Positions 1-6,932 are shown, numbered from the stretch's first letter. The stretch: 6,932 nucleotides of DNA from PVC group bacterium (GCA_003565035.1 PXDP01000439.1:1-6932); one strand, 5' to 3'. The notes: a model not told the origin generated them from the letters alone. A program made the numbers and translations.

Positions 1-113
1 ACCAGGTGGTGTCCGGTGGCATTCCCGGTGAGGTCCTATTCAACGGAGGACGCACGCAAACCTTCACTGTCCCCGCCCGCACCGCGCATATTTTCCGGAA
101 TGGGATGAGATGA
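1..113 (+). CDS. 3' end of an upstream gene, possibly a glucan-active enzyme (partial)
   Basis: Frame 3 is open from the left edge and ends at TGA 111-113, giving 36 visible C-terminal residues; the 5' part lies outside the window. The tail alternates glycines with beta-strand-like hydrophobic and polar residues and ends in FTVPARTAHIFRNGMR. That pattern resembles the last strand of the C-terminal beta-sandwich domain of many GH13 or other carbohydrate-active enzymes, where a 'VPARS' type motif is common. The stop codon overlaps the start of the next gene by four bases (ATGA, 110-113), so the two genes are very probably in one operon and translationally coupled. A role in alpha-glucan metabolism is inferred mainly from the neighbours. 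The reading frame itself is well supported by the overlap geometry, but the function is uncertain. Confidence 0.6.
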   Translation, partial: QVVSGGIPGEVLFNGGRTQTFTVPARTAHIFRNGMR

Positions 114-1567
114 ACCATTACCAAATAAATTTACGATCATTCTCCTGTTCACATCCGCGCAACTGCGTTGAAGCCCTAAAAGAATACCGTGACGGCCCCG
201 CACCGCGGGTATCTCCTCTTGCCGGACTGGCAGACGGGCTGGAGCTGCTGGCGGATCTGGGGGTGGAACTTCTGCATGTGATGCCGCCGTTTCAAATGGG
301 GGCACTGGGCCGCAAAGGGATTGGCTCCCCGTATGCGGTGTCGGACTATTCGGTGATTGATCCGGAATTCGGCACTGAAGCGGAATGGTTTGAGGTGGTG
401 CGGCGGGCGCACCGGCTGGGCATGAGGGTCATCCTGGGATACGTTCCGAACCATACGGCCCGGGATCATGTGTGGACCCAAGGCGATTCGGAAAACTATG
501 TCCGGGACGAACAGGGGGATTTGGGCTATGATTTTGACTGGTCGGATACCGCCAAACTCAATTACCGCCATCCGCCGCTGCGCCGGGCGGTGACCGATAT
601 GCTGAAACAGTGGCTTCGGGGGGAATGTCCGGAAAGCGGCGTGGACGGATATCGCGTGGACATGGCCCATATGATTAATGATCTGAGCTTCTGGGATGAG
701 TGCATACCCGAACTGAAGGAAGCCGCCGGAACCCGCGGTTTGTTGCTGATGGCAGAATGTTACGGGTTTGAACGCAATCTTGATTTGTTTCGTCGCGGGT
801 TTCAGGCGGCGTACGACGATGATTTTTACAAAATCGCCCAGTATGGATACGGCCGGGATGCTGCGGGCGGGAGTCTCCTGATGCTGGATCCGGATGCGGC
901 TCATAACGGAGATTTCGCGCCCAGGCTGGCGGAATGGCGCCGGGGCGGGATTGCGGCGGCGGTGCGTGGACTGATTGAGGCATACCAACGCGAGGCACCG
1001 GACCGGCTGCTGGGTCGCTATGTGGACAATCACGACGAGGGACGGGCGCTGTACCGTTTCCGGGAGGGGGCCTGTCGGGTGATGATGGATTTGGCGGCCT
1101 GTATGCCCGGCTCGATCGTGTTCACGCTGGCGGGTCAGGAGGCCGGGGCACTGAACCGTCCGCCGATTCATGAATACATCGGCCTGTGCGACAAAGGATA
1201 CCGGCGGCCCGACGGCAGTCGGGTGGAGGGTATCGAATTTGAAGGCAATCTGTTTTTGCGCACGGCGGAAGAACGGGCCGGGGCGATTTCTGAAATGCGC
1301 GAACGGTTTGCGCTGAGAAAAAATCATCCGGTGCTGATCACGGGCGGCGTGTCCTTTCCGGATGTCGGTGAACAGGCCCCGGAACCGGAACGGACGGTGG
1401 CGGCCTTTATTCGGGAGGGAGAAGACGGGCGACTGGCCTGTCTGTTCAATCTTGGGCATGAGGACCGCCGCCTGTCCAATGCGCCCCGGGGCGATGTGAT
1501 TTACGGAGAAGCCGGTGACGAGTGTCTGCCCGCCTTCACCTGCCGGGTTGTCCGGATACAAAATTGA
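110..1567 (+). CDS. GH13 alpha-amylase family glucan hydrolase/transglycosylase
   Basis: This encodes 485 residues with no signal peptide, so it probably acts in the cytoplasm on maltodextrin or glycogen-type alpha-1,4 glucans. The N-terminus (MNHYQINLRSF) is typical of the first strand of a GH13 barrel. The conserved regions appear in order: region I around YVPNH (111-115); region II DGYRVDMAH (179-187), with Arg182 and nucleophile Asp184; region III LLMAE (212-216), with acid/base Glu216; region IV YVDNHDE (304-310), with His308 and Asp309. The motif RKGIGSPYAVSDY (68-80) fits the conserved loop after barrel strand 2. Residues from about 395 form a short C-terminal beta domain. The catalytic triad is complete, so the enzyme should be active, but region I has Gly110 where most members have Asp. 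The start is fixed by the ATGA overlap with the upstream stop; a GGGATGAG stretch just before it is a weak ribosome binding site. Subfamily and exact product specificity cannot be read from the sequence; a transglycosylase is also possible. Confidence 0.9.
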   Translation: MNHYQINLRSFSCSHPRNCVEALKEYRDGPAPRVSPLAGLADGLELLADLGVELLHVMPPFQMGALGRKGIGSPYAVSDYSVIDPEFGTEAEWFEVVRRAHRLGMRVILGYVPNHTARDHVWTQGDSENYVRDEQGDLGYDFDWSDTAKLNYRHPPLRRAVTDMLKQWLRGECPESGVDGYRVDMAHMINDLSFWDECIPELKEAAGTRGLLLMAECYGFERNLDLFRRGFQAAYDDDFYKIAQYGYGRDAAGGSLLMLDPDAAHNGDFAPRLAEWRRGGIAAAVRGLIEAYQREAPDRLLGRYVDNHDEGRALYRFREGACRVMMDLAACMPGSIVFTLAGQEAGALNRPPIHEYIGLCDKGYRRPDGSRVEGIEFEGNLFLRTAEERAGAISEMRERFALRKNHPVLITGGVSFPDVGEQAPEPERTVAAFIREGEDGRLACLFNLGHEDRRLSNAPRGDVIYGEAGDECLPAFTCRVVRIQN

Positions 1568-1670
1568 ACAACGCCCCCTTAACGTCACAATAAACAGCCG
1601 AAACAACTTGTTAAGGCAGACGATTTCATTCAAGAGCCCTTCATCTTTTTTTAAACCCAAGAACACGCTT
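1568..1670 (+). other. Spacer before malQ with small inverted repeats
   Basis: This 103-base gap separates the amylase-family gene from malQ. It is more AT-rich than the genes. It contains the 11-base palindrome AACAACTTGTT (1602-1612) and a 7-bp inverted repeat CCTTAAC/GTTAAGG (1577-1583 and 1610-1616) with a 26-base loop. A run of seven T residues lies near 1646-1652 without a GC-rich stem before it, so it is not a convincing terminator. These could be operator or 5' leader elements that let malQ be expressed separately, but no convincing -35/-10 pair was found. The role is speculative. Confidence 0.3.
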
Positions 1671-3194
1671 ATGAACTTTTCCAGAAAATCAGGACTTCTT
1701 TTACATCCAACCTCGCTGCCCGGGCCCTACGGCATGGGCGAAATCGGTCCGCGCGCGCGGGCCTTTCTTCATACCCTCAAGGCCGCAGGCCAGAGCTATT
1801 GGCAGGTGCTGCCGCTGGGGCCGACCGGGTATGGCGATTCGCCGTATCAGTGTCTGTCGACCTTTGCGGGAAATCCGATGCTGATTTCGTTTGACGATCT
1901 GGTGGAGGATGGGCTTCTGAACGCGGCTGAGCTGGAGGACTTCCCTGAATTTCCCACAGACCGGATTGATTACGGCCCGGTGCTGCAGGCACGGCAGGCG
2001 GTGTTGTCCAAGGTGTGCAAACGGTTTGCCCGGCGGGCCAAACCGGAACTCAAGCAGGGTTTCGATGCCTTTTGTGCGGAAAACGTGGACTGGCTGGAGG
2101 ATTACGCGGAATTTTTCGCGCTCAAGGAAGAGCGGGATTTGCGTCCCTGGGTGGAATGGGAACTTGAGCTGGCGACACGGGATGAAGCGGCCCTGAAACG
2201 GATTCGCAAAGAGTTGGCCGCACCGATCCGCCATGCGAAGATCCGTCAGTTTCTGTTTGACCGTCAGTGGCGCCGTCTCCGCAAAGAAGCGCACGATCTG
2301 GGCATTCAGCTGATCGGGGATATTCCGATTTTTGTCTCGCACGACAGTTCGGATGTCTGGGCCAACCAGCATCTGTTTTCCCTGGATGACCGCGGGTTCC
2401 CGACGGTGGTGGCCGGGGTTCCGCCGGACTACTTCAGTGCCACGGGTCAATTGTGGGGGAATCCGCTGTACCGATGGGATGTGCATCAGGAAAGCGGGTT
2501 TGCCTGGTGGCTGAAGCGGATGCGGCACATGACGGAAATGGTGGATATCGTCCGGATCGATCATTTCCGGGGGTTTGCCGCATACTGGGAAATCCCGGCG
2601 GGAGAGGAAACCGCTATGAACGGTCAGTGGGTGGAATCACCGGGGCATGAATTTTTCCAGGCGTTAAAGGATGAACTGGGGGATATTCCGGTGATTGCGG
2701 AAGATTTGGGGGTGATCACGGACGATGTGGATGCGCTGAGGGATGCGTTTGATCTGCCGGGAATGCGGATCCTTCAGTTCTCCTTTGCGGACGACTTGAA
2801 GCCGCATCTTAAACCTGAAGGGTTTCCCGAGAATTGCGTGGTGTACACCGGCACACATGACAACGATACGACGGCGGGGTGGTTTTGGCGTCAGCCGGGC
2901 GTGAGCAACACCGAAACGGAAGCGCAGATTCAGGCGGAACGTCAGGCGGTGCTGGAAATGGTGCACACGGACGGCAGCCAGATTCACTGGGATCTGATTG
3001 CGCTGGCGGCCCGGCTGAAGCCGCATACGGCAATTTATCCTTTACAGGATGTGATGGGGCTGGGAACCGAAGCGCGAATGAACGTGCCGGGACGGATGGA
3101 CGGCAACTGGGCCTGGCGCTTCCGCGAGCAGGATCTGCGGCCGGATGATCTGAAACGTCTGCGCGACATCACCGAGTGGGCGGGGCGGCTGTAA
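1671..3194 (+). CDS. malQ: 4-alpha-glucanotransferase (amylomaltase, GH77)
   Basis: MalQ transfers segments of one alpha-1,4-glucan to another or to glucose, recycling short maltodextrins in glycogen or starch metabolism. The 507-residue product matches the usual length of the short bacterial amylomaltases (about 500). The N-terminus RKSGLLLHPTSLPG (5-18) and GDSPYQ (55-60) are family hallmarks. The loop VPPDYFSATGQLWGNPLY (250-267) corresponds to the conserved acceptor-side loop. VRIDHFRG (294-301) holds nucleophile Asp297, VIAEDLG (341-347) holds acid/base Glu344, and GTHDNDT (394-400) holds stabilising Asp397. PGRMDGNWAWR (473-483) is the conserved C-terminal motif. All catalytic residues are present, so it should be active. 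The frame is open upstream to 1515, but the ATG at 1671 is chosen because family homology begins right after it and the longer version would overlap the amylase gene. The ribosome binding site is weak. The preceding GH13 gene makes a maltodextrin operon likely. Confidence 0.96.
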   Translation: MNFSRKSGLLLHPTSLPGPYGMGEIGPRARAFLHTLKAAGQSYWQVLPLGPTGYGDSPYQCLSTFAGNPMLISFDDLVEDGLLNAAELEDFPEFPTDRIDYGPVLQARQAVLSKVCKRFARRAKPELKQGFDAFCAENVDWLEDYAEFFALKEERDLRPWVEWELELATRDEAALKRIRKELAAPIRHAKIRQFLFDRQWRRLRKEAHDLGIQLIGDIPIFVSHDSSDVWANQHLFSLDDRGFPTVVAGVPPDYFSATGQLWGNPLYRWDVHQESGFAWWLKRMRHMTEMVDIVRIDHFRGFAAYWEIPAGEETAMNGQWVESPGHEFFQALKDELGDIPVIAEDLGVITDDVDALRDAFDLPGMRILQFSFADDLKPHLKPEGFPENCVVYTGTHDNDTTAGWFWRQPGVSNTETEAQIQAERQAVLEMVHTDGSQIHWDLIALAARLKPHTAIYPLQDVMGLGTEARMNVPGRMDGNWAWRFREQDLRPDDLKRLRDITEWAGRL

Positions 3195-3212
3195 GGGAGC
3201 GCGAACAGGCCG

Positions 3213-3351
3213 GAGTCCCGCGTTTACGCGGAAGCAAAAGCGAAGCTTTAGCGAGCGGGTTTCGTTGCATAGGGTCCTCGAATCAGGACCATTTCCACCG
3301 CATTCCCGGGCCGTAAACGACCCTCTGGGCTTCCGCGTGAACGCGGGACTC
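3213..3351. repeat. Inverted-repeat element with 23-bp near-perfect terminal arms
   Basis: The left arm (3213-3235, starting GAGTCCCGCGTTTACGCGG) and the right arm (3329-3351) are reverse complements at 22 of 23 positions. The single difference would be a G-U wobble in RNA. Each arm also folds on itself: CCGCG-TTTA-CGCGG on the left and CCGCG-TGAA-CGCGG on the right. The 93-base centre carries one more perfect stem-loop at 3273-3290. The element fills the gap between convergent malQ and the protease gene: it starts 18 bases after the malQ stop and ends 6 bases before the protease stop codon as read from the left. It could be a dispersed intergenic repeat, a small non-autonomous (MITE-like) element, or a bidirectional transcription end structure. 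No transposase or clear target-site duplication is seen. Confidence 0.75.
3273..3290. other. Perfect stem-loop in the centre of the inverted-repeat element
   Basis: GGTCCT (3273-3278) pairs perfectly with AGGACC (3285-3290) across a six-base loop, CGAATC. No T-run follows on either strand, so it is not a classical intrinsic terminator alone. Its central place between the two terminal arms suggests it is part of one folded unit. Confidence 0.5.
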
Positions 3352-3357
3352 TGACCT

Positions 3358-3735
3358 TTACTTCGCGCTTGCGGCGGCGAAGGTCGGATTTCTGGGATTG
3401 ATGTCCACTTTTCTGTCCTGGGGGATCACAATCAGGTCCATATCCTCCATCGGAATGGCTCCGAGGAGGACTTCATCTCCGGTGACAATTGCCCCGACAA
3501 ACGCTTTGCGGTTTTTAAAACTGACTTCGATCGGACCCACATAAGGAAGGAGCTTTTGCGAGCCGTCCGCGAGTGTGACTTCTTTTTGGGATGCTTCACT
3601 GAGTTGCAACTGAATACACACATGTTCCGGAATGCTCATGAATACACATCCGGTATCCGCCAAGGCATTAACAGACATCGGTTGCATTTCCGTACGGGGA
3701 TTCCGCAGTTCAAGTTGACAATATGCTAAACCCAT
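3358..3735 (-). CDS. Retropepsin-like clan AA aspartic protease
   Basis: This is a 125-residue protein resembling the small, single-domain bacterial clan AA aspartic proteases, which are expected to work as homodimers, each subunit giving one catalytic Asp. The active-site motif is ALADTGC (24-30) with Asp27. It is followed by IPEHVC (35-40), then TLADGS (54-59), the YVGPIEV strand (65-71), and the conserved second half GDEVLLGAIPMEDMDLIVIP (86-105), which contains the hydrophobic-hydrophobic-Gly element (Leu90-Leu91-Gly92). It ends with an INPRNP motif (112-117) usual for the family. The frame is open further upstream to 4068, but that stretch is an out-of-frame shadow of the neighbouring gene, so the ATG at 3735 is chosen. 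No good Shine-Dalgarno sequence is seen. There is no signal peptide or membrane segment, so it is probably cytoplasmic. It lies 41 bases after the propeller gene on the same strand with no terminator between, so co-transcription is likely. The natural substrate is unknown. Confidence 0.85.
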   Translation of the reverse strand: MGLAYCQLELRNPRTEMQPMSVNALADTGCVFMSIPEHVCIQLQLSEASQKEVTLADGSQKLLPYVGPIEVSFKNRKAFVGAIVTGDEVLLGAIPMEDMDLIVIPQDRKVDINPRNPTFAAASAK

Positions 3736-3776
3736 AACTTGAATATCGCATATTTTTGACGAAAATAAAGATCGAA

Positions 3777-6248
3777 TTATTGCTGATCCCGAACCCAGTC
3801 CTTGTCCGCCTGGCTGAGGCGGTCGAGGGGCAGGGTGAACTGCATGCCGTCGGCGCGCTGGATGGTGACCTGGGCGGCATTGGCGCTCAGCATACGGGCC
3901 TCGATGGTGCGTCCGTCGTTGCTTGTCCAGGTGCGCAGGGCCTGTTGTGCGGACGGAGTCATTGCGGCAGCCTGACGGCCCCGGGGGGGGCGTCCGGCCG
4001 GCTGAGCCTGTGAAGATGACCCCCCGGTGACGCTCGCTCCTGACGGGGCCGGGCGTCCCGGTGCCCACCAGCCGATGTGAATCACATCATTCGCATCTGC
4101 CGGTGACTCGGAGAGGCCCAGTTCCGCTTTGGTGGCCTCAAACTGTCCGGATAAATTGATCCCGCTTCCCGTGGGGCGCGAATTGCGGATACGGACCGGG
4201 CCGGTGCGTTCCAGCCGCCGTCCCCGAAAGACAATCATGCCTCTGGCGGTTTTGTTGCTGGTGAGCTGAATGTGAATTTCGATATCCGGATAGGGCGTTT
4301 CGCCACCCTCACTGCCGGCCAGACGGCGTGATTTTCCGCTGAAGCCCTCTTCTCCGAGTTCCACCCGGTCGGCTTCAGCGCGCAGCACAAATCGACCGGC
4401 ACCGGAGGCATCGACGACGTTGTCGCCCACCGGATTTCCACGATAGTATAGCGGCCATTTTTTAGCGGTGCTGTCCCGCAAAAAGAGAATGCTGTCGCTG
4501 TTGCGCATCCCGGCTGCCACCTGAAAAAGACCCTCCAGAGATTCATCGGTTTCCCCGGTGGTCAATGAGGTGCTCGCTGCGGTGGGTGCCTGAAAGGTCA
4601 CCGGCGGGGCGGTTGGCAGGGTATCCATTTCGAGGACCACGAACAGCCCGTCGAGATTTCCCCCGCCAAAGCCGGACTGAACCGGGTTCACCGGTTTGAA
4701 TTTGTCGTGCTGAACGGCACCGGTTACCGCGACGACCCGGGTGCGTCCGTTTACGTGGGCGGATCCGAAACGGAACTTTCCGGTTTGATTGGAGGAGTGC
4801 CGCTGCAGATCCACCTTCCCGCTGCCGGGGACGGCGGAAGAATAGCGGATGTTGTCCCAGTTTTCGCTGAGAATGGCAAAAAACTCATTCCCAATGTAGT
4901 CGCTCTCATAGTCCAGGGTGTTCACCACATGATCCCGGGTTTGGATCAATCCGTATGCGGAGCTGCCCGAAAGGAACAGGTCGTTATCAACACTGAAGTC
5001 AAGATTATCGCCGGAAACCGAGCTGGGAGCGTTACGGCTGCCTAAATAAGCAATAAACAAAGTATAGGATAAGGGGTTTCCGGTTTCAAAATCGAGACGG
5101 TTGAGGTGCAGAAACGAGCCGACCCCGGCACCCCAGGTGCTGAAGGGGAGGCCGGTACGGCGTCCAGTGGTTTCGCGGATAGCGGCGCCGGCGGGACGGG
5201 TGAGGTCATAAGGGACTGCGGCCCAGACGGAATTTCCCCCGTCGGACCAGCCGCCAATCACGGGCTGTCCATTCCGGTCAAAGGCGGCCATGCGCATCGC
5301 GGAATCGGACACCTGCCGGCTCCAGTTGGTGCCCACGGTGCGGCTGTGCCATTGATAGAAGCGGAAGCGGAGTGACCGATCCGGGTTCAGGATGTGAACG
5401 AACGGCCGGTGCCAGGGTTCCCACCCGGTGCGGCTGCGGTGGAAATTCCCGCGGACCTGGGCAAAGGTGATGAAACAGACGCCCTGCTGGTGACCGGAGG
5501 TCAGTTCGATGTGCCCGGCCTTGGAGATGTCTCCGTTGGCATTGATGTGGATGCCGTTGTGCCCGACATAGCTGATGGTCCCGTCGCCAATATGGCGCAA
5601 TTGCGGGGTGTTGTGACTGTGGTCCTGAAAGCGGATGAGCCAGTCAAAGCCGCTCAGGTCATGTTTCAGTTTTCCGATAAACGCTTCCGCATCGCCTTCA
5701 AACGATTCATGCGTGACGCGGCGGGAAGGAGCCAGCGAATTAAAATTAGGACCGACCAGTCCGGTGATGTACAGATTCCCGCGCGGGTCGGTGACCATAT
5801 CGGTGAGAATTGCGGCGCCCCAGGGAAAGCGGATGGCGCGGGTGATTTGCCGATAGTCCGAAGCCATACGGACAATAAAGCCGGCACCGTCGCGGTGTTC
5901 CCAGCTTTTCGGCGGCTGCGGCCTGTCATTGCGCATGGGCATGGTGAAGCGCGGGGGGCGTTGATCGGTTCCGAGAACCGGCAACTGATGGCCCAGTAGG
6001 TCAAATTCCGGTCCGAAAGCATTTCCGGCGAGGAAGAGGGTGCCATCGGGAAGAAAATCGCCGGCAATGAGATATTCATCGCCATTTCCGCCCAGGTAGG
6101 ATGCGGCCAGGGGTTTGGCCGCGTCCGGGGGATTGGCAAAGCGTTCGGTATATTCGCGGAAGCGGTTGGCCCTGGCTGAAGAGGGGAGCCCGGCCACCAG
6201 GGTGATCAGCAGCGTACAGAAAATCGTGCGGGATGAATTCAGAAACAT
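3777..6248 (-). CDS. Secreted beta-propeller-like (SBBP-type) protein with C-terminal SHD1-like domain
   Basis: This encodes 823 residues. Residues 1-27 form a signal peptide: a short polar start, a hydrophobic core (FCTLLITLVAGL), and an ARA site before Asn28, so export is expected. Residues about 45-545 look like a beta-propeller of SBBP-repeat type: YLGGNGDE (51-58) followed by DGTLFLAGNAFGPEF, then DPRGNLYITG (154-163), DRNGQPVIGG (324-333), and GFGGGNLDGLFVVLEMD (526-542). Residues about 545-725 are beta-rich and unrecognised. A Pro/Gly/Ser/Gln linker (about 726-766) leads to a C-terminal SHD1-like domain (about 771-823; RTWTSNDGRTIEAR, then LPLDRLSQADKDWV). This domain is common in secreted proteins of Planctomycetes and Verrucomicrobia, with an unclear, probably binding, role. 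The ATG at 6248 is chosen because GGAG sits six bases before it and a clean signal peptide follows. Earlier in-frame starts (TTG 6323, ATG 6314) lack a ribosome binding site. No catalytic residues are recognised, so the function is unknown. Confidence 0.85.
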   Translation of the reverse strand: MFLNSSRTIFCTLLITLVAGLPSSARANRFREYTERFANPPDAAKPLAASYLGGNGDEYLIAGDFLPDGTLFLAGNAFGPEFDLLGHQLPVLGTDQRPPRFTMPMRNDRPQPPKSWEHRDGAGFIVRMASDYRQITRAIRFPWGAAILTDMVTDPRGNLYITGLVGPNFNSLAPSRRVTHESFEGDAEAFIGKLKHDLSGFDWLIRFQDHSHNTPQLRHIGDGTISYVGHNGIHINANGDISKAGHIELTSGHQQGVCFITFAQVRGNFHRSRTGWEPWHRPFVHILNPDRSLRFRFYQWHSRTVGTNWSRQVSDSAMRMAAFDRNGQPVIGGWSDGGNSVWAAVPYDLTRPAGAAIRETTGRRTGLPFSTWGAGVGSFLHLNRLDFETGNPLSYTLFIAYLGSRNAPSSVSGDNLDFSVDNDLFLSGSSAYGLIQTRDHVVNTLDYESDYIGNEFFAILSENWDNIRYSSAVPGSGKVDLQRHSSNQTGKFRFGSAHVNGRTRVVAVTGAVQHDKFKPVNPVQSGFGGGNLDGLFVVLEMDTLPTAPPVTFQAPTAASTSLTTGETDESLEGLFQVAAGMRNSDSILFLRDSTAKKWPLYYRGNPVGDNVVDASGAGRFVLRAEADRVELGEEGFSGKSRRLAGSEGGETPYPDIEIHIQLTSNKTARGMIVFRGRRLERTGPVRIRNSRPTGSGINLSGQFEATKAELGLSESPADANDVIHIGWWAPGRPAPSGASVTGGSSSQAQPAGRPPRGRQAAAMTPSAQQALRTWTSNDGRTIEARMLSANAAQVTIQRADGMQFTLPLDRLSQADKDWVRDQQ

Positions 6249-6347
6249 AATAGACTCCGGAAGTGCGATGACAGATATAATGAGATGGATAAGACGTGTG
6301 AGGAATCGTTTCATTTTTACCAAACAAATTCAAGTATATCTTAAACG
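6249..6347 (-). promoter_or_regulatory. Leader/promoter region of the propeller gene
   Basis: About 100 bases lie between the groEL terminator and the start of the propeller gene. They are AT-richer than the surroundings and must hold the promoter if the terminator is efficient. The only firm element is the GGAG ribosome binding site at about 6255-6258, six bases before the ATG. Stretches such as TTGAAT and ATTATATC (minus strand) are promoter-like but do not form a well-spaced pair, so no exact promoter is called. Confidence 0.4.
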
Positions 6348-6378
6348 AAAAAAAAGGCCCCGCCGAAGCGGGGCCTTT
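6348..6378 (-). terminator. Intrinsic terminator of groEL
   Basis: Read on the minus strand, GGCCCCGC-TTCG-GCGGGGCC forms a perfect 8-bp GC-rich stem with a stable UUCG tetraloop, followed directly by eight T residues (6348-6355). Flanking AAA/TTT pairs extend the stem to 11 bp. It begins 25 bases after the groEL stop codon and should end the groEL transcript, separating it from the propeller gene. On the plus strand the T-run is only three bases, so it is directional. Confidence 0.93.
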
Positions 6379-6403
6379 CATAGGGGTCAGTCGACCGGCT
6401 GAA

Positions 6404-6932
<529 letters not shown>

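Noticed and set aside
1564..1594. Possible sigma-70 promoter (TTGAAC followed by an AT-rich stretch) before malQ
   Set aside because: No acceptable -10 hexamer at 16-18 base spacing.
176..1666. Long open frame (496 codons) on the minus strand opposite the GH13 gene
   Set aside because: The sense strand has all GH13 motifs. The antisense product is rich in Arg/Pro/His with no recognisable domain, typical of a shadow frame in GC-rich DNA.
1515..1670. N-terminal extension of MalQ by 52 codons
   Set aside because: It overlaps the end of the GH13 gene, has no family similarity, and GH77 homology begins right after the ATG at 1671.
1701..2564. Minus-strand open frame of 287 codons opposite malQ
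   Set aside because: Shadow of malQ; no domain, and malQ is unambiguous.
3213..3351. CRISPR or insertion sequence at the repeat
   Set aside because: There are only two inverted arms, not direct repeats with spacers, and no room for a transposase; kept only as an inverted-repeat element.
3736..4068. N-terminal extension of the protease by 111 codons
   Set aside because: It overlaps the end of the propeller gene out of frame and reads as low-complexity Arg/Pro/His sequence. The protease domain fits a start at 3735.
5394..5999. Plus-strand open frame of 201 codons inside the propeller gene
   Set aside because: Antisense shadow with no recognisable domain. The minus strand has a clear signal peptide, SBBP-like motifs and an SHD1-like tail.
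6249..6323. Upstream starts (TTG 6323, ATG 6314) for the propeller gene
   Set aside because: No ribosome binding site precedes them, and they would place a second hydrophobic stretch before the signal peptide. ATG 6248 has GGAG at good spacing.

Overview
The window looks like chromosomal DNA of a moderately GC-rich bacterium, most likely from the PVC group (Verrucomicrobiota, Kiritimatiellota or relatives). That placement is an inference. It rests on a secreted beta-propeller-type protein ending in an SHD1-like domain and on a small retropepsin-like (clan AA) aspartic protease. No rRNA, tRNA, CRISPR array, transposase or phage gene is visible.

Left part (1-3194, plus strand): an alpha-glucan metabolism cluster. 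It starts with the last 36 codons of an upstream gene whose stop overlaps the next start in an ATGA arrangement. Next come a cytoplasmic GH13 alpha-amylase-family enzyme (110-1567) and, 103 bases later, the 4-alpha-glucanotransferase MalQ (GH77, start placed at 1671). Together they would trim and rearrange maltodextrins or glycogen-derived glucans inside the cell.

Middle (3195-3357): the gap between convergent genes. It is filled by an element of about 139 bp with 23-bp near-perfect inverted terminal arms. Each arm is itself a small hairpin, and a third perfect hairpin lies between them. This is the most unusual non-coding structure in the window.

Right part (3358-6932, minus strand), in transcription order: the C-terminal 175 codons of GroEL entering from the right edge, a strong intrinsic terminator, a roughly 100-base leader, an 823-residue secreted protein (signal peptide, SBBP-like propeller region, low-complexity linker, C-terminal SHD1-like domain), and 41 bases further a 125-residue retropepsin-like protease. 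The last two may be co-transcribed. Why a signal-less protease follows a secreted protein is unknown.

There is no convincing novel multi-gene defence or mobile system here. The best candidates for a second look are the inverted-repeat element and the propeller-SHD1/retropepsin gene pair.
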